Assembly (NCBI GenBank): GCA_907163375.1
Contig: CAJQUW010011238.1
Location: 31,560-95,559, forward strand
DNA from: Prostheceraeus crozeri
Taxonomy: Eukaryota; Platyhelminthes; Polycladida; Euryleptidae
DNA: 64,000 nt
Direction: 5' to 3'
The notes under the pieces: model-generated
The model's database searches: none
Seen by the model: only the letters and a program-made list of their open reading frames with translations
Told to the model about the DNA's origin: nothing
Program-made: the position numbers and the translations under genes
In this document: in pieces, positions 22,491-34,889 of the stretch
Layout of the letters: each line of letters begins with the position of its first letter
Position numbering within the stretch: position 1 is the first letter of the stretch

Positions 22491-23784
22491 TATAAATATT
22501 GCTACATACCAGTGGCGCCGCGTGCTCCCAGACCACAGGCCTTCGCTCGGCATTGGAATACTATTTCTATACCAGACATTTTTTATGTTATAACATTAAT
22601 TTTCATAAAAAATGAATTTTTAATAACAATTTCCCGAACATTTTTTAATGCCAAGTCAATGTGCACATGAGAAGTTAATTGCTCATGTCGCCTAACCGCC
22701 TTACTCAAGGAGCTGAGATTACTATATCCCCCCTCTGTCCAGACCACATTTTCTCGAGAAAAAAGGAGAAAGGGAAACAGTTTCTTGCGTTTCTCACGGC
22801 TGGTCAGCCACTCATGTGTTTGAACTTTGATGCATTAAAATGTCTTGTGTATCTCTTATTTCTTTCCCTGTGAGTACTTTCAATTTTTAAATCAGGTGTT
22901 GGCCTACCTTGCTTGACGACTGTCATCTTTTCAGTATATTCCTTTCGGACGAAAGGCGTGATTATGAGCTTATCTACAGTACGTACTAAGCATAGCGTCA
23001 CATAATTAACGTAAAAACAAATTATGGAATTCTACAGAATCTGGGTGTTCGAGTCAGATGCATTACTCTGCATTCATTGGCGAACGCTCATCATCTGATC
23101 ACAGTCTTATCTGAACGTCAGTCAGCTGCTATTGTTGACGTAGCGACCTCTCCGACGAGAAACGAAGGACTGGAACAATTGGATTGCGTTTCCCTTTCTA
23201 TATTTAAGTACCGAGCCTCGATCAAGAATAACGGAGAATTTCATTGTAAAAATTGGAGAAGGCAAAGCATTATGTCTATCGAGAAAGCCAATATTAGTGC
23301 GGGCGCGTGCGCTTGCTGCCTCACACGCACACAACTAGCTTTCGCTCCGTCTGAACACACGACTAGCATGTGTGTCTAATCGTTAGAAGAAAACAGCTGT
23401 GATTCGTGCACGTGCAAAACTGTTCACTCGGAGGTTGAGCGTCTGATTTTGAGACGGACAGCTACTACGAGAAGCTATCGAATTTAAATGAAATATAATG
23501 AATGATGACACTTTTCATTTTTATAAATGTTGGTAAATTATTATTTAGGATGCTCCGAAGGCCTCGCAGGTACGGAGAAGACACCACTGCTACATACACA
23601 CCATTCAAAAATTGCAGAAACACTTCTAATCAAATCTAGCACAAAAATACCAATGAACAACAATTTAAAGTCAGAGCCAATGTTTTTATTGTAAATATTG
23701 TCATTTTGTTCGTCTGTATCATTTTCTCATCATCTGTTCATGTAATTCATCCATGTATAAAACGGCTATTCATTGTTCTCTGTT

Positions 23785-23835
23785 GTTGTCACTGATGATG
23801 GTATGTATATGACGAACTGAAACCGGCATAAAATA
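23785..23835 (+). ncRNA. Hammerhead-like motif (Penelope-like, right)
   Basis: CTGATGA at 23792-23798, helix II region degraded relative to the left copy, then GAAAC at 23819 followed by CGGCA. Comparing both copies the ancestral motif was probably GAAACCGGTA, i.e. helix III palindrome ACCGGT with A at the cleavage site. Confidence 0.4.
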
Positions 23836-24387
23836 CATTTATAATGAGATATATCATAATTGATTGAAGAGATAATTAATAGACAATAAAAACGCATTAT
23901 TATTTGTCTAACTAGACTTCGATTTTGATCTTATAACTACTGTCTCATCGCTTGAAGCTATACTGTTTTCCATTTAGCTATTACATGAAATTTATTAATT
24001 TGAATTATCAAACTGCAATGTGTATTACTTAGAGCCGACAGCTGTTGCGTGATATCCCTTTATCTTGTAATAGAAATATTGGTCGACCTGTCGCTTGCCT
24101 TTTTCTGATAAATTTCCGTTTAACCTACATGTACCACATCTAGATGATGCAATATGTTCATTGTTTAAATATTTATTGATTGACAAGCATAGATAGACCT
24201 ATGAAAAGCTAGATCTTTGTTCATAGTGGTAACCGGATAGCGGATGTGATAAATCATCCTTCCCTTAATAATACATGTATAAACGATTATCTCGATAATT
24301 GCTTATAGTATTAAGAAAAGAATTATTTATCACAGAGCATATCTATTTGTCAAGTGAAAATGGTCTTCGTTGAAAATCGTCTCCAAA

Positions 24388-24665
24388 ATGGTCTTTTCAA
24401 AGCTGTCTAAGGGAAAGTTACAAAAAAAATTTGAATGACAGAAACGATTACAGCAAAATCCACAAACTAGGGTTCTGCTAACATTTTAGCCGAAAACTCA
24501 TTGCCCTGTGACAGTTTAAAGGTATGTCTATATAGACCTTCTCCCATGAACTGCCAGAGACTAATGACTTTCTGGCTAAAATTTTAGCAGGCACCTAGGT
24601 TTCAAATGTTGCTGAAAACGTTTCTGTTGGTGGCATTTTGCACAAAGACCATTTTGACCTAGACC
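24388..24665. repeat. Imperfect foldback element
   Basis: Arms of about 100 bases are inverted: AAAATGGTCTTT... and ...AAAGACCATTTT outside, and gctaacattttagccgaaa against tctggctaaaattttagca inside. Non-coding. Surrounding 23880-25220 otherwise shows nothing. Confidence 0.55.
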
Positions 24666-25221
24666 CCGTTCTACAGCTGACGTGCACTCAATACACTAGT
24701 GTGTTCTGGGAACACCAAAGCTTGTTCTACAATTCTCATCACGATCTGATAATTTTATATGCTTCTATTCAATAATTTCATCTAGACGAACGATTCCCCA
24801 CTGATCAGACGTTGCCGGTAGGTATCAATGCTTCTCATTTCTTGCTTCTAGTCTGGTTATTTTTCTGTGAACACATGGACTTGATTAAAAGGTTCTAATC
24901 ACTACTTAGCTACATGTTTAAGAAGTCTGTTCTCGTTGCTGCTGAAAAATTATGCTGAAAATGATGAGAAAATGATAGAATTGACAAAAGCTCAACTGAT
25001 ACTTATAAAAAGATCATAAAACTATTATTGGAAACAATGTGGTCAACATCAGCCTCACTCTGCACACTTTTAGATACACAAGCTTCTTGTCTATCTTCGC
25101 AGTGAGTTCATGCTTCTAATTATGTTTCTCATTTTTATTTGTCACAGTCATGCTTCCTTTGATTCCTTTCCTCTCGCATTCCACATCGTCATCGGCATGT
25201 GCAATGTATATTTTATTTACT

Positions 25222-25245
25222 AGGGTTCGGAAAAATATTTAGTCA
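25222..25245 (+). repeat. Possible left hAT terminal repeat
   Basis: tagggttcggaaaaatattt matches the complement of the sequence at 32645-32672 (aaatttccgaatccta). This CAGGGTTCGG-like start is typical of hAT ends. Pairing across 7.4 kb would require nested insertions. Eight-base flanks match poorly. Confidence 0.35.
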
Positions 25246-25354
25246 AAAGTAGCAAAGTATTTAAATATAATTTTTTTTTCAAAACCTCAGAATATTTTAG
25301 AAAATCGTAAAAATGTTTAAATTTTTTAGGAATCAAATTTTGGGTGATGAAAAG

Positions 25355-26390
25355 TGGACCACCTGAATTTTGTCTCATTTACTGAAATTTTGTCAAATAC
25401 AGATACAAATTTGGCAGAAATAAAATTTTCTTTGTTGCTCAGGTACTCTGAGGAGCCAATACGCTCGGTGGTGGTCACTAATATATCATAACCTCACCAG
25501 AAAGTTCAATCAACTTGTCGAATCCGGGAAGGCATGCTTTTGATCAGGCGGTTGATTACTTCTTGATCTAAACTCTCCCGCTCTTGCCTTAGCAAAGCTT
25601 CAAGTCAAGAAGGACCATCTCCAGGAAGAACTGATAGCCTCACACCGTGCTTCAGCAGACTACTCCAGATATTTTCAATTGGATTGAGGTCATTGAACGG
25701 TGTCATTGGAAGTCGTCAGGAAGTCATCCGGGCTAAAAGATCACAACGCTCCAGTTAAAAGTCTGACTATGTCAGCACCGTCGAAGCCCCTAGTGTGAGG
25801 GAGTAATGACGTCAAACCATCACATTGAGGTCTGGAGCAAGCGGGCCATTTCAAAGTTCGTATGCCGGCTTGGCTTTGAATAAATTAGTTATACGCATCC
25901 TGTGACAAGTGGCGTTGTCGTCCATGTAAATCCAGTCGGAGGAATGATCACCCAATCTGGAGGACAATGGAAGAGTTCCGTTGCAAAACATTCATTCACA
26001 TCCATCGGAATTCATGCTATCTCTTTGGATATGGAGTTCATCCAAATCACAGCCCAAATCAACAATCTTCCGTCTCCTTGATACACAGGCAATGTCAAAT
26101 GATCACTCCAAACAACTCGACTCCATTGAGAATGCCATTGGCAATGTTGCATCGACCACTTCAATCTCAAGCTGTTGTGGGTGGCGGTCAATTCGATACC
26201 TGATGGTCTCCTACGGTTATTGAAGTGCTCATTTTTCAGGCGACGTCTCATTGTTATGGCAGAAACCGTCGACTGTCGAAGTAAACTCCTCTGCTTGGCT
26301 GAAGCATGGAATACTATCACCTGGACTGATTTCAGAGGCCAATTATCAGATTTCCAATACCACTGGAGGTCTGTGATCTGGTAATTTTAC
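25355..26390 (-). pseudogene. Tc1-like transposase remnant, second family
   Basis: Minus-strand motifs in correct order from high to low coordinate: TVSAITMRRRLKNEHF, WSRVVWSD (first aspartate), WIYMDDNATCHRMRI (second), then NDLNPIENIWSSLLKHG (catalytic glutamate). About 120 unrelated bases separate the second and third parts, and there are stops. The left terminus region gatgaaaagtggaccacct (about 25352) pairs with tggtccattttctgtgatc at 31955-31975. Confidence 0.8.
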
Positions 26391-29210
26391 ATAGCTTCCT
26401 ATAAACTATGCATGATCCATAAACTTCTAAATTTCTCTGGACAGATAGGCGAGCAAAATTTGAAATCATTTTCTACATGTTCAGGCCAACCAACATTTCT
26501 GTTACAGAATATCGAATCTTGTAGCTAATCGAAGGGATAGATGACTATTTGATGTGTCTCTTGTACGATTCAATCTAATGCAAAATACCAAACAAATATG
26601 CCGCTGCTGGTTGTCAACCTAAATGCAATGATGGAGTAACACCAATGCATTCCTCTGCATAACAAGGAATTTTGAATCTGCATAGTTGTATCGAGTTGGT
26701 AGAAAGTATTATATCTCAACTAAACATTCCGTCTTGTGTGACCTCTACTTCCACGAACCTGACGACAATGCCACCGCGAAGTACATAGATCATTATCACT
26801 TGAAAAAAGTTAAAAAATTAAAAAAATGAAAGTCAAAGAAGAAAGAATGAAAAAATGAAAAGCGTAATCCAAAGGGCAGTGACATCAAAATTCCTTTATA
26901 TGTCTGAATTCTTCTCCAAACAACTACAAAGCTGCGATTCGGTAGGGCCACGTTTTTAAGTACATGTCCTGGCAACAGAAGCACATTCGGAAGATCCTTT
27001 GGTATGAAGATCTTGTCTAAAATCTACAAGGAAATGTGGGTCTGTGATATCTCAAAGCGATTATGGACTAAAAATGGTGAACATAGGTTGAAATCTTCCC
27101 TTCAGGGTCGTCTGCGAGTGTTCGCATCTATCACGTAGAGAGAAATCCATTCCAACATTTTTATTCCATCATGCATCACAAGTTTTCCAAAGTAATCAAT
27201 CTGATGACTTTTATATACTATGTGGATGACCAGTCAGTAAAAGAAATTCGAAATCGAATTCAGTTATGTAATACTTTGGAAAGGCTGACAAAGTTGCTGG
27301 TGAAGTCGAAGTCTACGGAAGAAGACTAACGCTAGATCCACCCATATCATTTAACATCGTAAGGGACAATTTCGAGAGGAAGAGAGAAGCCGCCGATTCC
27401 CACACTTTAAATTTCCTGACCAAGTTCCTGTTGATGATCTCATTAAAAATAGTCAAATAATTTGTATGCATATTTTGTAGAATTTTATTTCACGTTTTAG
27501 CTTAAGGAACTAATATTAATTCTCTTACGCATCTGGTAGATTTTAGATAGCGTGATCCCGCTGTGTTAGCTAGATCTGGTATTTTGATTGGAAACAGACC
27601 TGTCCTCTTATCATCTGAATGGGCAGACTGTTAAATAGGATCTTTTCAATATATAAGTGATAAACATAATTTTGAACAGAGCGACTTACTCGCCAATTCA
27701 TTACACATGAGGAGAGGAGAAGCGTTGTTTGTCCTTCTAGTAAGCATTTTTTTAAAAATTTTTAGACATTTTAGGATATAAAAATTTTCTTTTAAATCAT
27801 ATTTTGTACCTATTGAAAATTAACTAGTCATTAGCTTGTTTTTTTATTTTGTTACCTTGACGCACTTTGCTACGTTGAACTGATATCAAGAGGAACAGTA
27901 AGCGGAGATTCTTCTTATATTTCAATGAAAACAATGATGATGGACTCAATAAGTATTCCCAACCTGAGCAGCCACTTCTAAGGTGGTTGGTACAGATATG
28001 GAGCGATCCGACCTGTGATGGAGACCCTTCTGAGACCAATGACCAGTACTCGAGACAGTGCAATCGGATTATTTTTGACTGGACACGTCAAATGACTGGA
28101 GAAAATTATTTTATCTCCTTGCGTCATCGCAGAGGGTGAAAATAAAATAAAACAATTTCTTTATTGAAGTTTTTTTGGACTCTGAGAAATGTTGATGAAA
28201 GAATATCATGCAGTCAACCACAGAAGATGAAATGTATCCAGGATGTGAATGTTTGCATGCAAGGACTGATTTCAATATGAATCCTAATAATTGAGATGAT
28301 GCCAGTGGTGCTAGTTGCCTTTCACTTCTGAAATGTAAAAAATGTGATTCCTGTTATGAATGCACTGTCAGAAGTATTAAGTTGGCAATGCTCGACATCC
28401 CTGAAGCTGCAAAACTTTTGAATGAAATTTAACATGGGGGTCCAAACGCATCTGTGCTTCAGCCATGCATTCTTTGCTGGAGGCCATTCTATGTGATCAA
28501 ACTGAATAGTTGTCTAAGAAAATAGCTTCTTGCTTTAAAAAAATGAAAGGATGGTTCACAGAATAGCTATATACTATTTCTCTTGGTGACTTTCCCGATT
28601 ACTTCTTCACAAAATCTTACTGTACATGGGTACATGAATCAGATTTCCGAAATTTCAGTGAAGTATTTCAACATTATGTGCAAGAAATTTGTTCATGACA
28701 TCTCAGATGCCTCATTTCTGAGACGTATTGGAAGAAAATCGCAAAAATGAGCGAATAGCGCGGAGGTCTAGCACATGAATTCAACGCATAGCCATGCATT
28801 ATCATGCGTCCTTACTCCCAATATACATAAATATAGACACATACTGTGCTTTACCTGCATTGTTCTGACAATGCGTTCTCTAAAATTTGATGACGGTTGA
28901 TGACAGTCTATTTGCAATAGTCTAATTTAGGATTGCTGGCCTGATCATGTATGAGGCCACGCATTTTCAGGAAATATCTGAATCGCAAAATTGGAACGAT
29001 TTTTTCACACTCGTTTATCCAATCATTTCGTTGATTGTGATTTTATAATGAAGAGAAATTAATAAGTCGTGAAATTTTGAGAAAGACACAACTCCAAACT
29101 AAAGACTACTGAAATCCGATGCTTTTCCATCAGTGTTCTCAACTCTCCCAAAAATACCTTGCTTCCTATAAAACGCATCGTAGAGATAATCCACCTACAG
29201 CTGAGAAGGG
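26391..29210. other. Mostly unrecognised interval
   Basis: A plus-strand open stretch at about 27890-28130 encodes PEQPLLRWLVQIWSDP ... NRIIFDWTRQMTGENYF and could be an exon or element relic; another near 27290-27420 (GEVEVYGRRLTLDPP) likewise. Neither is recognised. Confidence 0.35.
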
Positions 29211-29213
29211 TAA

Positions 29214-29401
29214 GGCCTCAGTCACACTGAAAGCAAAGCAAACACAAGCGTCTCGAGCAAACGTATGTCCGGAAGCTATTAACCGCTCTGGTTTGCTTTG
29301 CTCGAGTGTGGCATTCTAGAGCTGCTGCAATGATGACTTATATTTGCTGCAAAATACTTTGCTCGGAAACGCTTGGAAAAACTCGCAATGTGGCTGAGGC
29401 G
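29214..29401 (+). repeat. MITE with GGCCTCAG ends, copy 1
   Basis: 188 bp with inverted ends GGCCTCAGTCACACTG / CATTGTGGCTGAGGC-like and TAA on both sides (29211-29213, 29402-29404). A 3-bp TWA-type duplication points to the PIF/Harbinger-like group. A second copy, inverted, lies at 58201-58399. Confidence 0.75.
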
Positions 29402-29872
29402 TAAGGCAGCGATGATGCAGGCTAACGAAGAACTGGCTAAATCATTCCTTAAGGATGACGTTATTTCGTCGACATCTGACTTGATGATGAGGCTCTCAAA
29501 ATTATCTACTGGGATTCCTAGTGGGTTTTTATTCACTGTTACTGGACGGTGTCATGATTTACGCGATCGCCATAGAAAAGATATCAAAGCTTCTTGGTTC
29601 CATCACTATCACCGATGAGATGTACGTTGCCTTACAGCGCCGGAAGCCATCACAAAGAAGAGCGAATTTTCACATATTTCTTCATAGGACAAAGCAACGC
29701 TCTTTTCTTAGGTTGTTAATCTGAAGGCATTCCTCAAGTCACTCATTTGGAATTACAGTAATCCTGAATCGTTGATTGGAGTAATTGTGTAAACATTTAA
29801 AGATTATTTTTTAACCTGATTCTGACAAATCGTAGTTTTGAAATCGTTGTAGAGCAGTCACTCAATCAAATA

Positions 29873-30590
29873 GTGCAGAATAAAAAACGAATTAAAGCTG
29901 TTTCTTCAAAGAAGTACTCGAATTTTACTTTTGACGAGATTCATGAATGTCTCGATGTTAAATCACTTCCACGTGACGAAGACATAAATTATGTATCGAA
30001 CATGATGCTATCTAAATTAAATGAAGAACCCAATACATGTGAGCCTATTGATTCAAGCAGTAACAGTATTCTGTACTATATTTCGGTCTATGTTGCTGAG
30101 ATAGTCGTCAAGCAATGCGCAGAATGCAATCGCTTTTCTGTTTCTGATTCTGAAGCTCCATTTCCACAGTTTGATGTTGCAAAAATGTTACACACTATCA
30201 GAATGCAGTCAACAGGGAGGATTGCGAGATCCGAATTATTTCCGTATTGCAATTCTTTGAAATGTTGGTGTATTTTTGCAGAAATGAAAAATGGAAAAAT
30301 GCTCCTCTCTGAGATTTCGGACCTCGATTGGCATCGAGATGTTTTTTGTGAAATTTCTAAAACGAGTGTATTATTGATGATTCGATAAATGAAGTAAATT
30401 CAGGGAATATTTTATTTTGTAAGGAGCATGAAATTCTCTTGAGAGTTTCATCTGTTTCTTTTAGCTGTGTAGCAAAGGACCACTCCAAGGATCCTTCGAA
30501 ATCTAGCATAAAAGAGGAAAATCATTGCAAAATACAAAAGCTGCGTAGTACATTTTTTACTTTCTTTCTACATCTATCTTTGATGAAGTC
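29873..30590 (+). pseudogene. DNA transposase C-terminal remnant (P/THAP9-like?)
   Basis: A 171-codon frame contains SILYYISVYVAEIVVKQCAEC, resembling the conserved L-xYIxGYVAxK-C-xxC segment near the C-terminus of P-element/THAP9-type (and some hAT) transposases, then a further frame after a shift near 30385 (KEHEILLRVSSVSFSCVAKD) that looks like its continuation. The catalytic region is not visible. Family call is weak. Confidence 0.35.
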
Positions 30591-31929
30591 TGATAAAATA
30601 GGATTGTTTTGATTACTTGATTTTTGTTATAGTTGACCTCCAGTGGTATAGCCTGGATATCTGCGATCAGTCGATAAATTTCTAGCTGTCCATGGCTGAA
30701 GACAGAGATGGATCGTTTTATACCAAGCGAATAATCATCTGATTAGTTCGAAAACTTGTCCTTCTTTTCCGATCGGATCCAACTTCTCTGGAAAAGGAGA
30801 AAAATTAGTTTTCCACATGTGGACGGTGGTCTTTGGGACGCCTACTGTTCGACTAACCGTTCGGACTGTCCTTCTGACAAAAGAGCAGAAACTTCAAAAA
30901 CACTTTCACAAGCTTCGAATCAGTCATCATAACATACATGTAAGATGAATTAAAAAATGAAAAAAGATGAAAATTTTTTGCAACTGATCTGGGTCAACCA
31001 CAGAATTAGACAGATCGCCTCTTCTTCTGTTTGACTAGAAAGGAAACATTGTAACATGTAACGTTAATGAAATGGCACAATCTGCTGACATAATACCATA
31101 GCAATCGAACAATGAGCAGCCAATTCAACGATAAACAGGCTAAATTGTGCGAATTTCAGTGACTGTTATCTACCGGATCACACCGCAAAAAGACACAGTT
31201 GATGTCAAGTTCTACAAAGAAGTTTGTGAACGTTTTTTCGTCCGCCTGCTAACTTTTTTAATGATCATCGGAAGGGCCAACATGATCGAGAAAACTTTTG
31301 CGCAATGATCTGAATTCTTCGAATCTGAAGGAATCGCCGCGATTGGAGCATTTTGAATGAATCCACAACAATCCGTAAGTGACGCACGACTATTTTTCCT
31401 ATCTCTGCAAGGTATTAAAATTTCTTTTTGTCAACTTCATAAGTTCCTGCATGTGCCATTATTTTGATTCAGTTTGCACTTCTAGCAAAGTGATACAGTT
31501 AAACATTCTAATTCTGTGGGGTCAACACTTTGATCTGACTATGCAGATGTCTAGACATCATAGATATCGAAGGCATGAAAATGACCTTGTTAGCGCCAGA
31601 AGATGTAAGCAACTTTTCAACAATCAACAGAAACAGAAGATGATGTAATGAATTTGGGACATCATAACTTCTCATAAGTGCACCGATTTCGACAAGCAAT
31701 ACATCCAAAGAATGATCAGAGAAAGTCCTTGCACCTAGTGTCTGATTCATTGCCATGCTCACATGTTTTCACATTGAAAATTTAAGATTTCTAAAAGTGG
31801 CAATTTAGACATTTTGACCTGTGTCCACCTTAAACAATGACGGATACAAAAGCACAATGGCTCATTGAAAAGCTGAGAACACAAGCTCTTGAATGGTGTA
31901 TGGTTTATCAATGTAAAATGAGATTGAAA

Positions 31930-32007
31930 GCAGGAGAATGGATTGAAGTTTGATGCAAGTTAGGTGGTCCATTTTCTGTGATCAGCTCTGAAGTAATGAC
32001 TGTACAG
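31930..32007. repeat. Right end of the second Tc1 family
   Basis: Contains ggtggtccattttctgtgat and ends ...GAAGTAATGACTG before TA, i.e. a complete Tc1-style CAGT terminus when read inverted. It may be the partner of the 25355 end, with intervening insertions, or a solo relic. 30590-31930 otherwise shows nothing recognisable. Confidence 0.45.
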
Positions 32008-32120
32008 GTTTCAGGAAAAAGTTAAGTTCATTCCATCAACAAATTTAGATACTCATCCCAAAAATTCTAAACAATAAAGACATGAAAAATATAAGTACAC
32101 CCTATTTATTTCCATTAAGG

Positions 32121-32600
32121 CTATTGGCACAAACAGTTGCGGACTAATATTTTAGAGAGATTTTCTGGAGTCCGTCTCCGACGATTGTCAGATAAAATCG
32201 TTTTGTATGTCAAAAACATGCGTTCAACGTTGACGCTTGTGATCGGCGTAAAGTTATAGATGGCAGCCTGTTGAGGACGCCTGTTGTCCGGGAGTGAGTT
32301 CTCGCCACCTGACAGCACTAATTCAATAGAGCGCAGGACTTGAATATCCGGGTTTATGTTGATAAACTTTGCCCTATTTCTCCATGATTGCCTCACCCTT
32401 GATCAGTGGCAATTTTTTGATGACATTCTCTGCATCGTTGACGGTTGAGAAAGCGTCAATCAGACTCAATTCTTGCCCCCCACCCCCCCCTAATTATTTT
32501 ATTAAGTTAGGCAGGAACTGCAAGTTGGCTGCGATATATGCTAGGCCTGATCTTAAGTCCGTGTCACCGAGTGCACAAACTCAAGAAATATATAAAAATA
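32121..32600 (-). pseudogene. hAT transposase dimerisation-domain remnant
   Basis: Minus-strand frame includes PITSVNVERMFLTYKTILSD then NRRRRTPENLSKILV, the signature of the hAT C-terminal dimerisation domain (SVxVERxFSxYK ... LxxENL). A preceding piece in another frame (LSLIDAFSTVNDAENVIKKL) belongs to it, so at least one frameshift. A hAT-like terminus follows at about 32645-32672. Confidence 0.85.
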
Positions 32601-32672
32601 TTTGAGAAAATCAAAATATTTATAATACCCCAAAAATTCAAATATATTGATAAAAATTTCCGAATCCTATTC

Positions 32673-34026
32673 ACCACTATAAAATCATGACAGTTAATTA
32701 ATGACTAGAAATTGTAGTCATGCAACCCGCCTTCGAATAGAACCGCCACTTAAACTGCAAGGATAGTAGAATCGCGGGTTATATTCTAGAGAATGTGATG
32801 TATGGAAAACTAGCACCGAAAGAGTGTGCTAGCATAGCAATTTGCTTCCTATTCGATTGCAGCAATGCTCGTCCACTCACGCTTGTTTACCAAGTCAGAT
32901 CTTATTTCCTTCAAATCGATTTTATCTTTGGAGCAATTCGTCATGTGTATTTTCTTTCTTTTTGTAAAATTTCCATTGTGAAAGACGGAACGTTGTTAGT
33001 CTTTAATTCATTAAATCAACCTCAGAGTCACATTTTTTCAAAGTTAACCAGTGCAAATAATCTAAAATCCGCTCAGCAGCAACTTTGTCATTCAACGATT
33101 AGAGTTCGTGCAATGAAAGGTTCTGTCAGTCAGAATTGACTTCTTTCTGTTCGTCAACTCTTTCTATCATTTGAATCCACTCATGTGGAATGATATTGTG
33201 TTCATGCCGTCAGCCATTTCCTTTGGCGTTTTCTCTCTATCAAGGGATTCGTGTCTCTAGTTTTTAAATGATGGAGTAAAATGCCTCAATGCTGGTTTGA
33301 AATTCATTTTCAAAAGCATTCCATTGAGAAACATGTAGGACAATTTTCAACCTTATCAAAAGCTATTGTCTACAGTGTATTCCATAATCCATGCATGGTA
33401 GATGAAAAGAAATTGCCATGCAGCAATGCAGGGTTGCGATGCACGAGCTTATCGATCTTGGTCCATATGTGTAAAAACGTAGCAATAATTGTGACCTCTG
33501 AATTGACATGTCATCTTCTATGGTAAAATTGCGCACTATTTACGTAGAATTTCTCAGTCTCACTAACCATTGAACTATGTAAAAGTTTAGTAATTACTGC
33601 ATATGATAGTCCTCAATTCCTATCGACCTAAAAACTACTTAGCAATTACGTAATATTATTTAAAGTCAATCTCATCCACTCATGAAAACGCATGTAGATT
33701 TTACTTACCTTGTTTTCTAGGCATTTCTAAGTTGACATGATATGCGAAGCTATAGGCATTGTGCAATGCACTTGCATGGGGTTGGTTATTTGTAAAAGAA
33801 CGAACTTCTCATTAATGTATTTTAAGTAATTTCTAATATTGTAAGAAATTCCATAATTAAGATTCTTTATTCTGTGCATATATCTTTATACCAAAAGATT
33901 CGTTTTTCTGCGGATATCACGTTTTTGTGCTTCCATAATTCTACTCGAAACAAATATCACTTGTGGAGGATCTTCTAAAAGTGGTTATTGAAATTGCTAT
34001 TACATGTGAAAAATTATATCTCTATA
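32673..34026. other. Unrecognised interval
   Basis: Contains a 113-codon plus-strand frame from ATG at 32798 (MYGKLAPKECASIAICF...) with no recognised motifs; it may be chance. Nothing else seen. Confidence 0.35.
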
Positions 34027-34872
34027 CCATAGAGTAAGTGTGTAGGCAAAGTGTCGAATAAAAAAATGTCAGCATTCAGTGAACATTTTTATATCAAAAT
34101 GTACTGTATATTCAGTTTTTTGCAGAGGTTGCGTTCCTGCAGTCTAAAAAAATATTTGATCACTTTTTAAGGAGCTAAACTGCTGCAAAATATTCCTGTG
34201 TTTATAAATTACAGCGACGTGAAACCACTATATAAGTAGTATGAAATCTATTAGATATCAAAATGAATGAGCATTCACTAGCGGGAACCACAGTAAAAAG
34301 GAAATTGAGATGATTTTCAGGGAAATTTCATTGACCACATTAGAATGCAAGTCTTCGTGGAAATGTTGAGATCTTATTGTGCTTCTTGACCAAAATTTAT
34401 TTCACGTTTCTAATTGAATTTTCATTGACATGATTTTATGATTCACTAAATCTATGTTTAATTTCTTGAATCTGAATAAATTGCAGACCCATTTACATCT
34501 TTTAAAACTAATTATGATCATTGTCTTTAATTATGATATTTCACTCTTTCAGTGGCAGGTATACACTAGTGTGAGATACGATCACGCTTAAGAAGATGCG
34601 CTTATTTCTAAGACTGAGTACATTAAAGTAGTATAGTAGTAATAATAGCTAATTTAATAAATATGTTACCTGTCCAAAGCTGTCGTGTCCCCGGAGGATT
34701 TGGAAAATAATATTCTTCCTTCTGCATCTTCATCATGATCAGTCAAATCCGTGAAAATTTATCCAAAACTGTGACAATTTGCATCGAGGCCTATCTCACA
34801 TTTGGTGCTGGGTCTCAACTCGAGTAATTTAATTAAATCGAAGCTGCATGCACATTGGAGATTTAATTAATA
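34027..34872. repeat. Duplicated block D, copy 2
   Basis: Partner of 16598-17222 with about 220 extra bases in the middle. On its minus strand (about 34680-34765) an open stretch reads LTDHDEDAEGRILFSKSSGD and ends at a GTAACA that could be a donor; copy 1 conserves the LTDHD part. It abuts the LINE that starts about 34890, so it could be part of that element's 5' region, though copy 1 has no LINE beside it. Confidence 0.55.
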
Positions 34873-34889
34873 CTGATCGGTAATTGATC

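Larger units (their letters stand above)
21940..23880 (+). mobile_element. Degraded Penelope-like element, second lineage
   Basis: Left end carries a minus-strand hammerhead-like motif and right end a plus-strand one; the flanking 110 bases (21958-22070 and 23735-23845) are inverted copies. Between them lies a GIY-YIG fragment. This repeats the inverted-arm layout of the 7.2-kb element in eroded form. The central part 22500-23690 is unrecognised; around 23060-23460 it is richer in CpG than its surroundings. Confidence 0.6.

Noticed and set aside
23077-23379. 100-codon plus-strand frame in a CpG-richer patch
   Set aside because: No ATG at the start, overlapping frames equally open, no recognised domain.
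26796-26984. Phe-rich minus-strand frame
   Set aside because: Translation of an A-rich low-complexity tract; no motifs.
29873-30388. Host zinc-finger gene
   Set aside because: The single conserved-looking segment resembles transposase C-termini, and the frame breaks after 171 codons amid other element relics.
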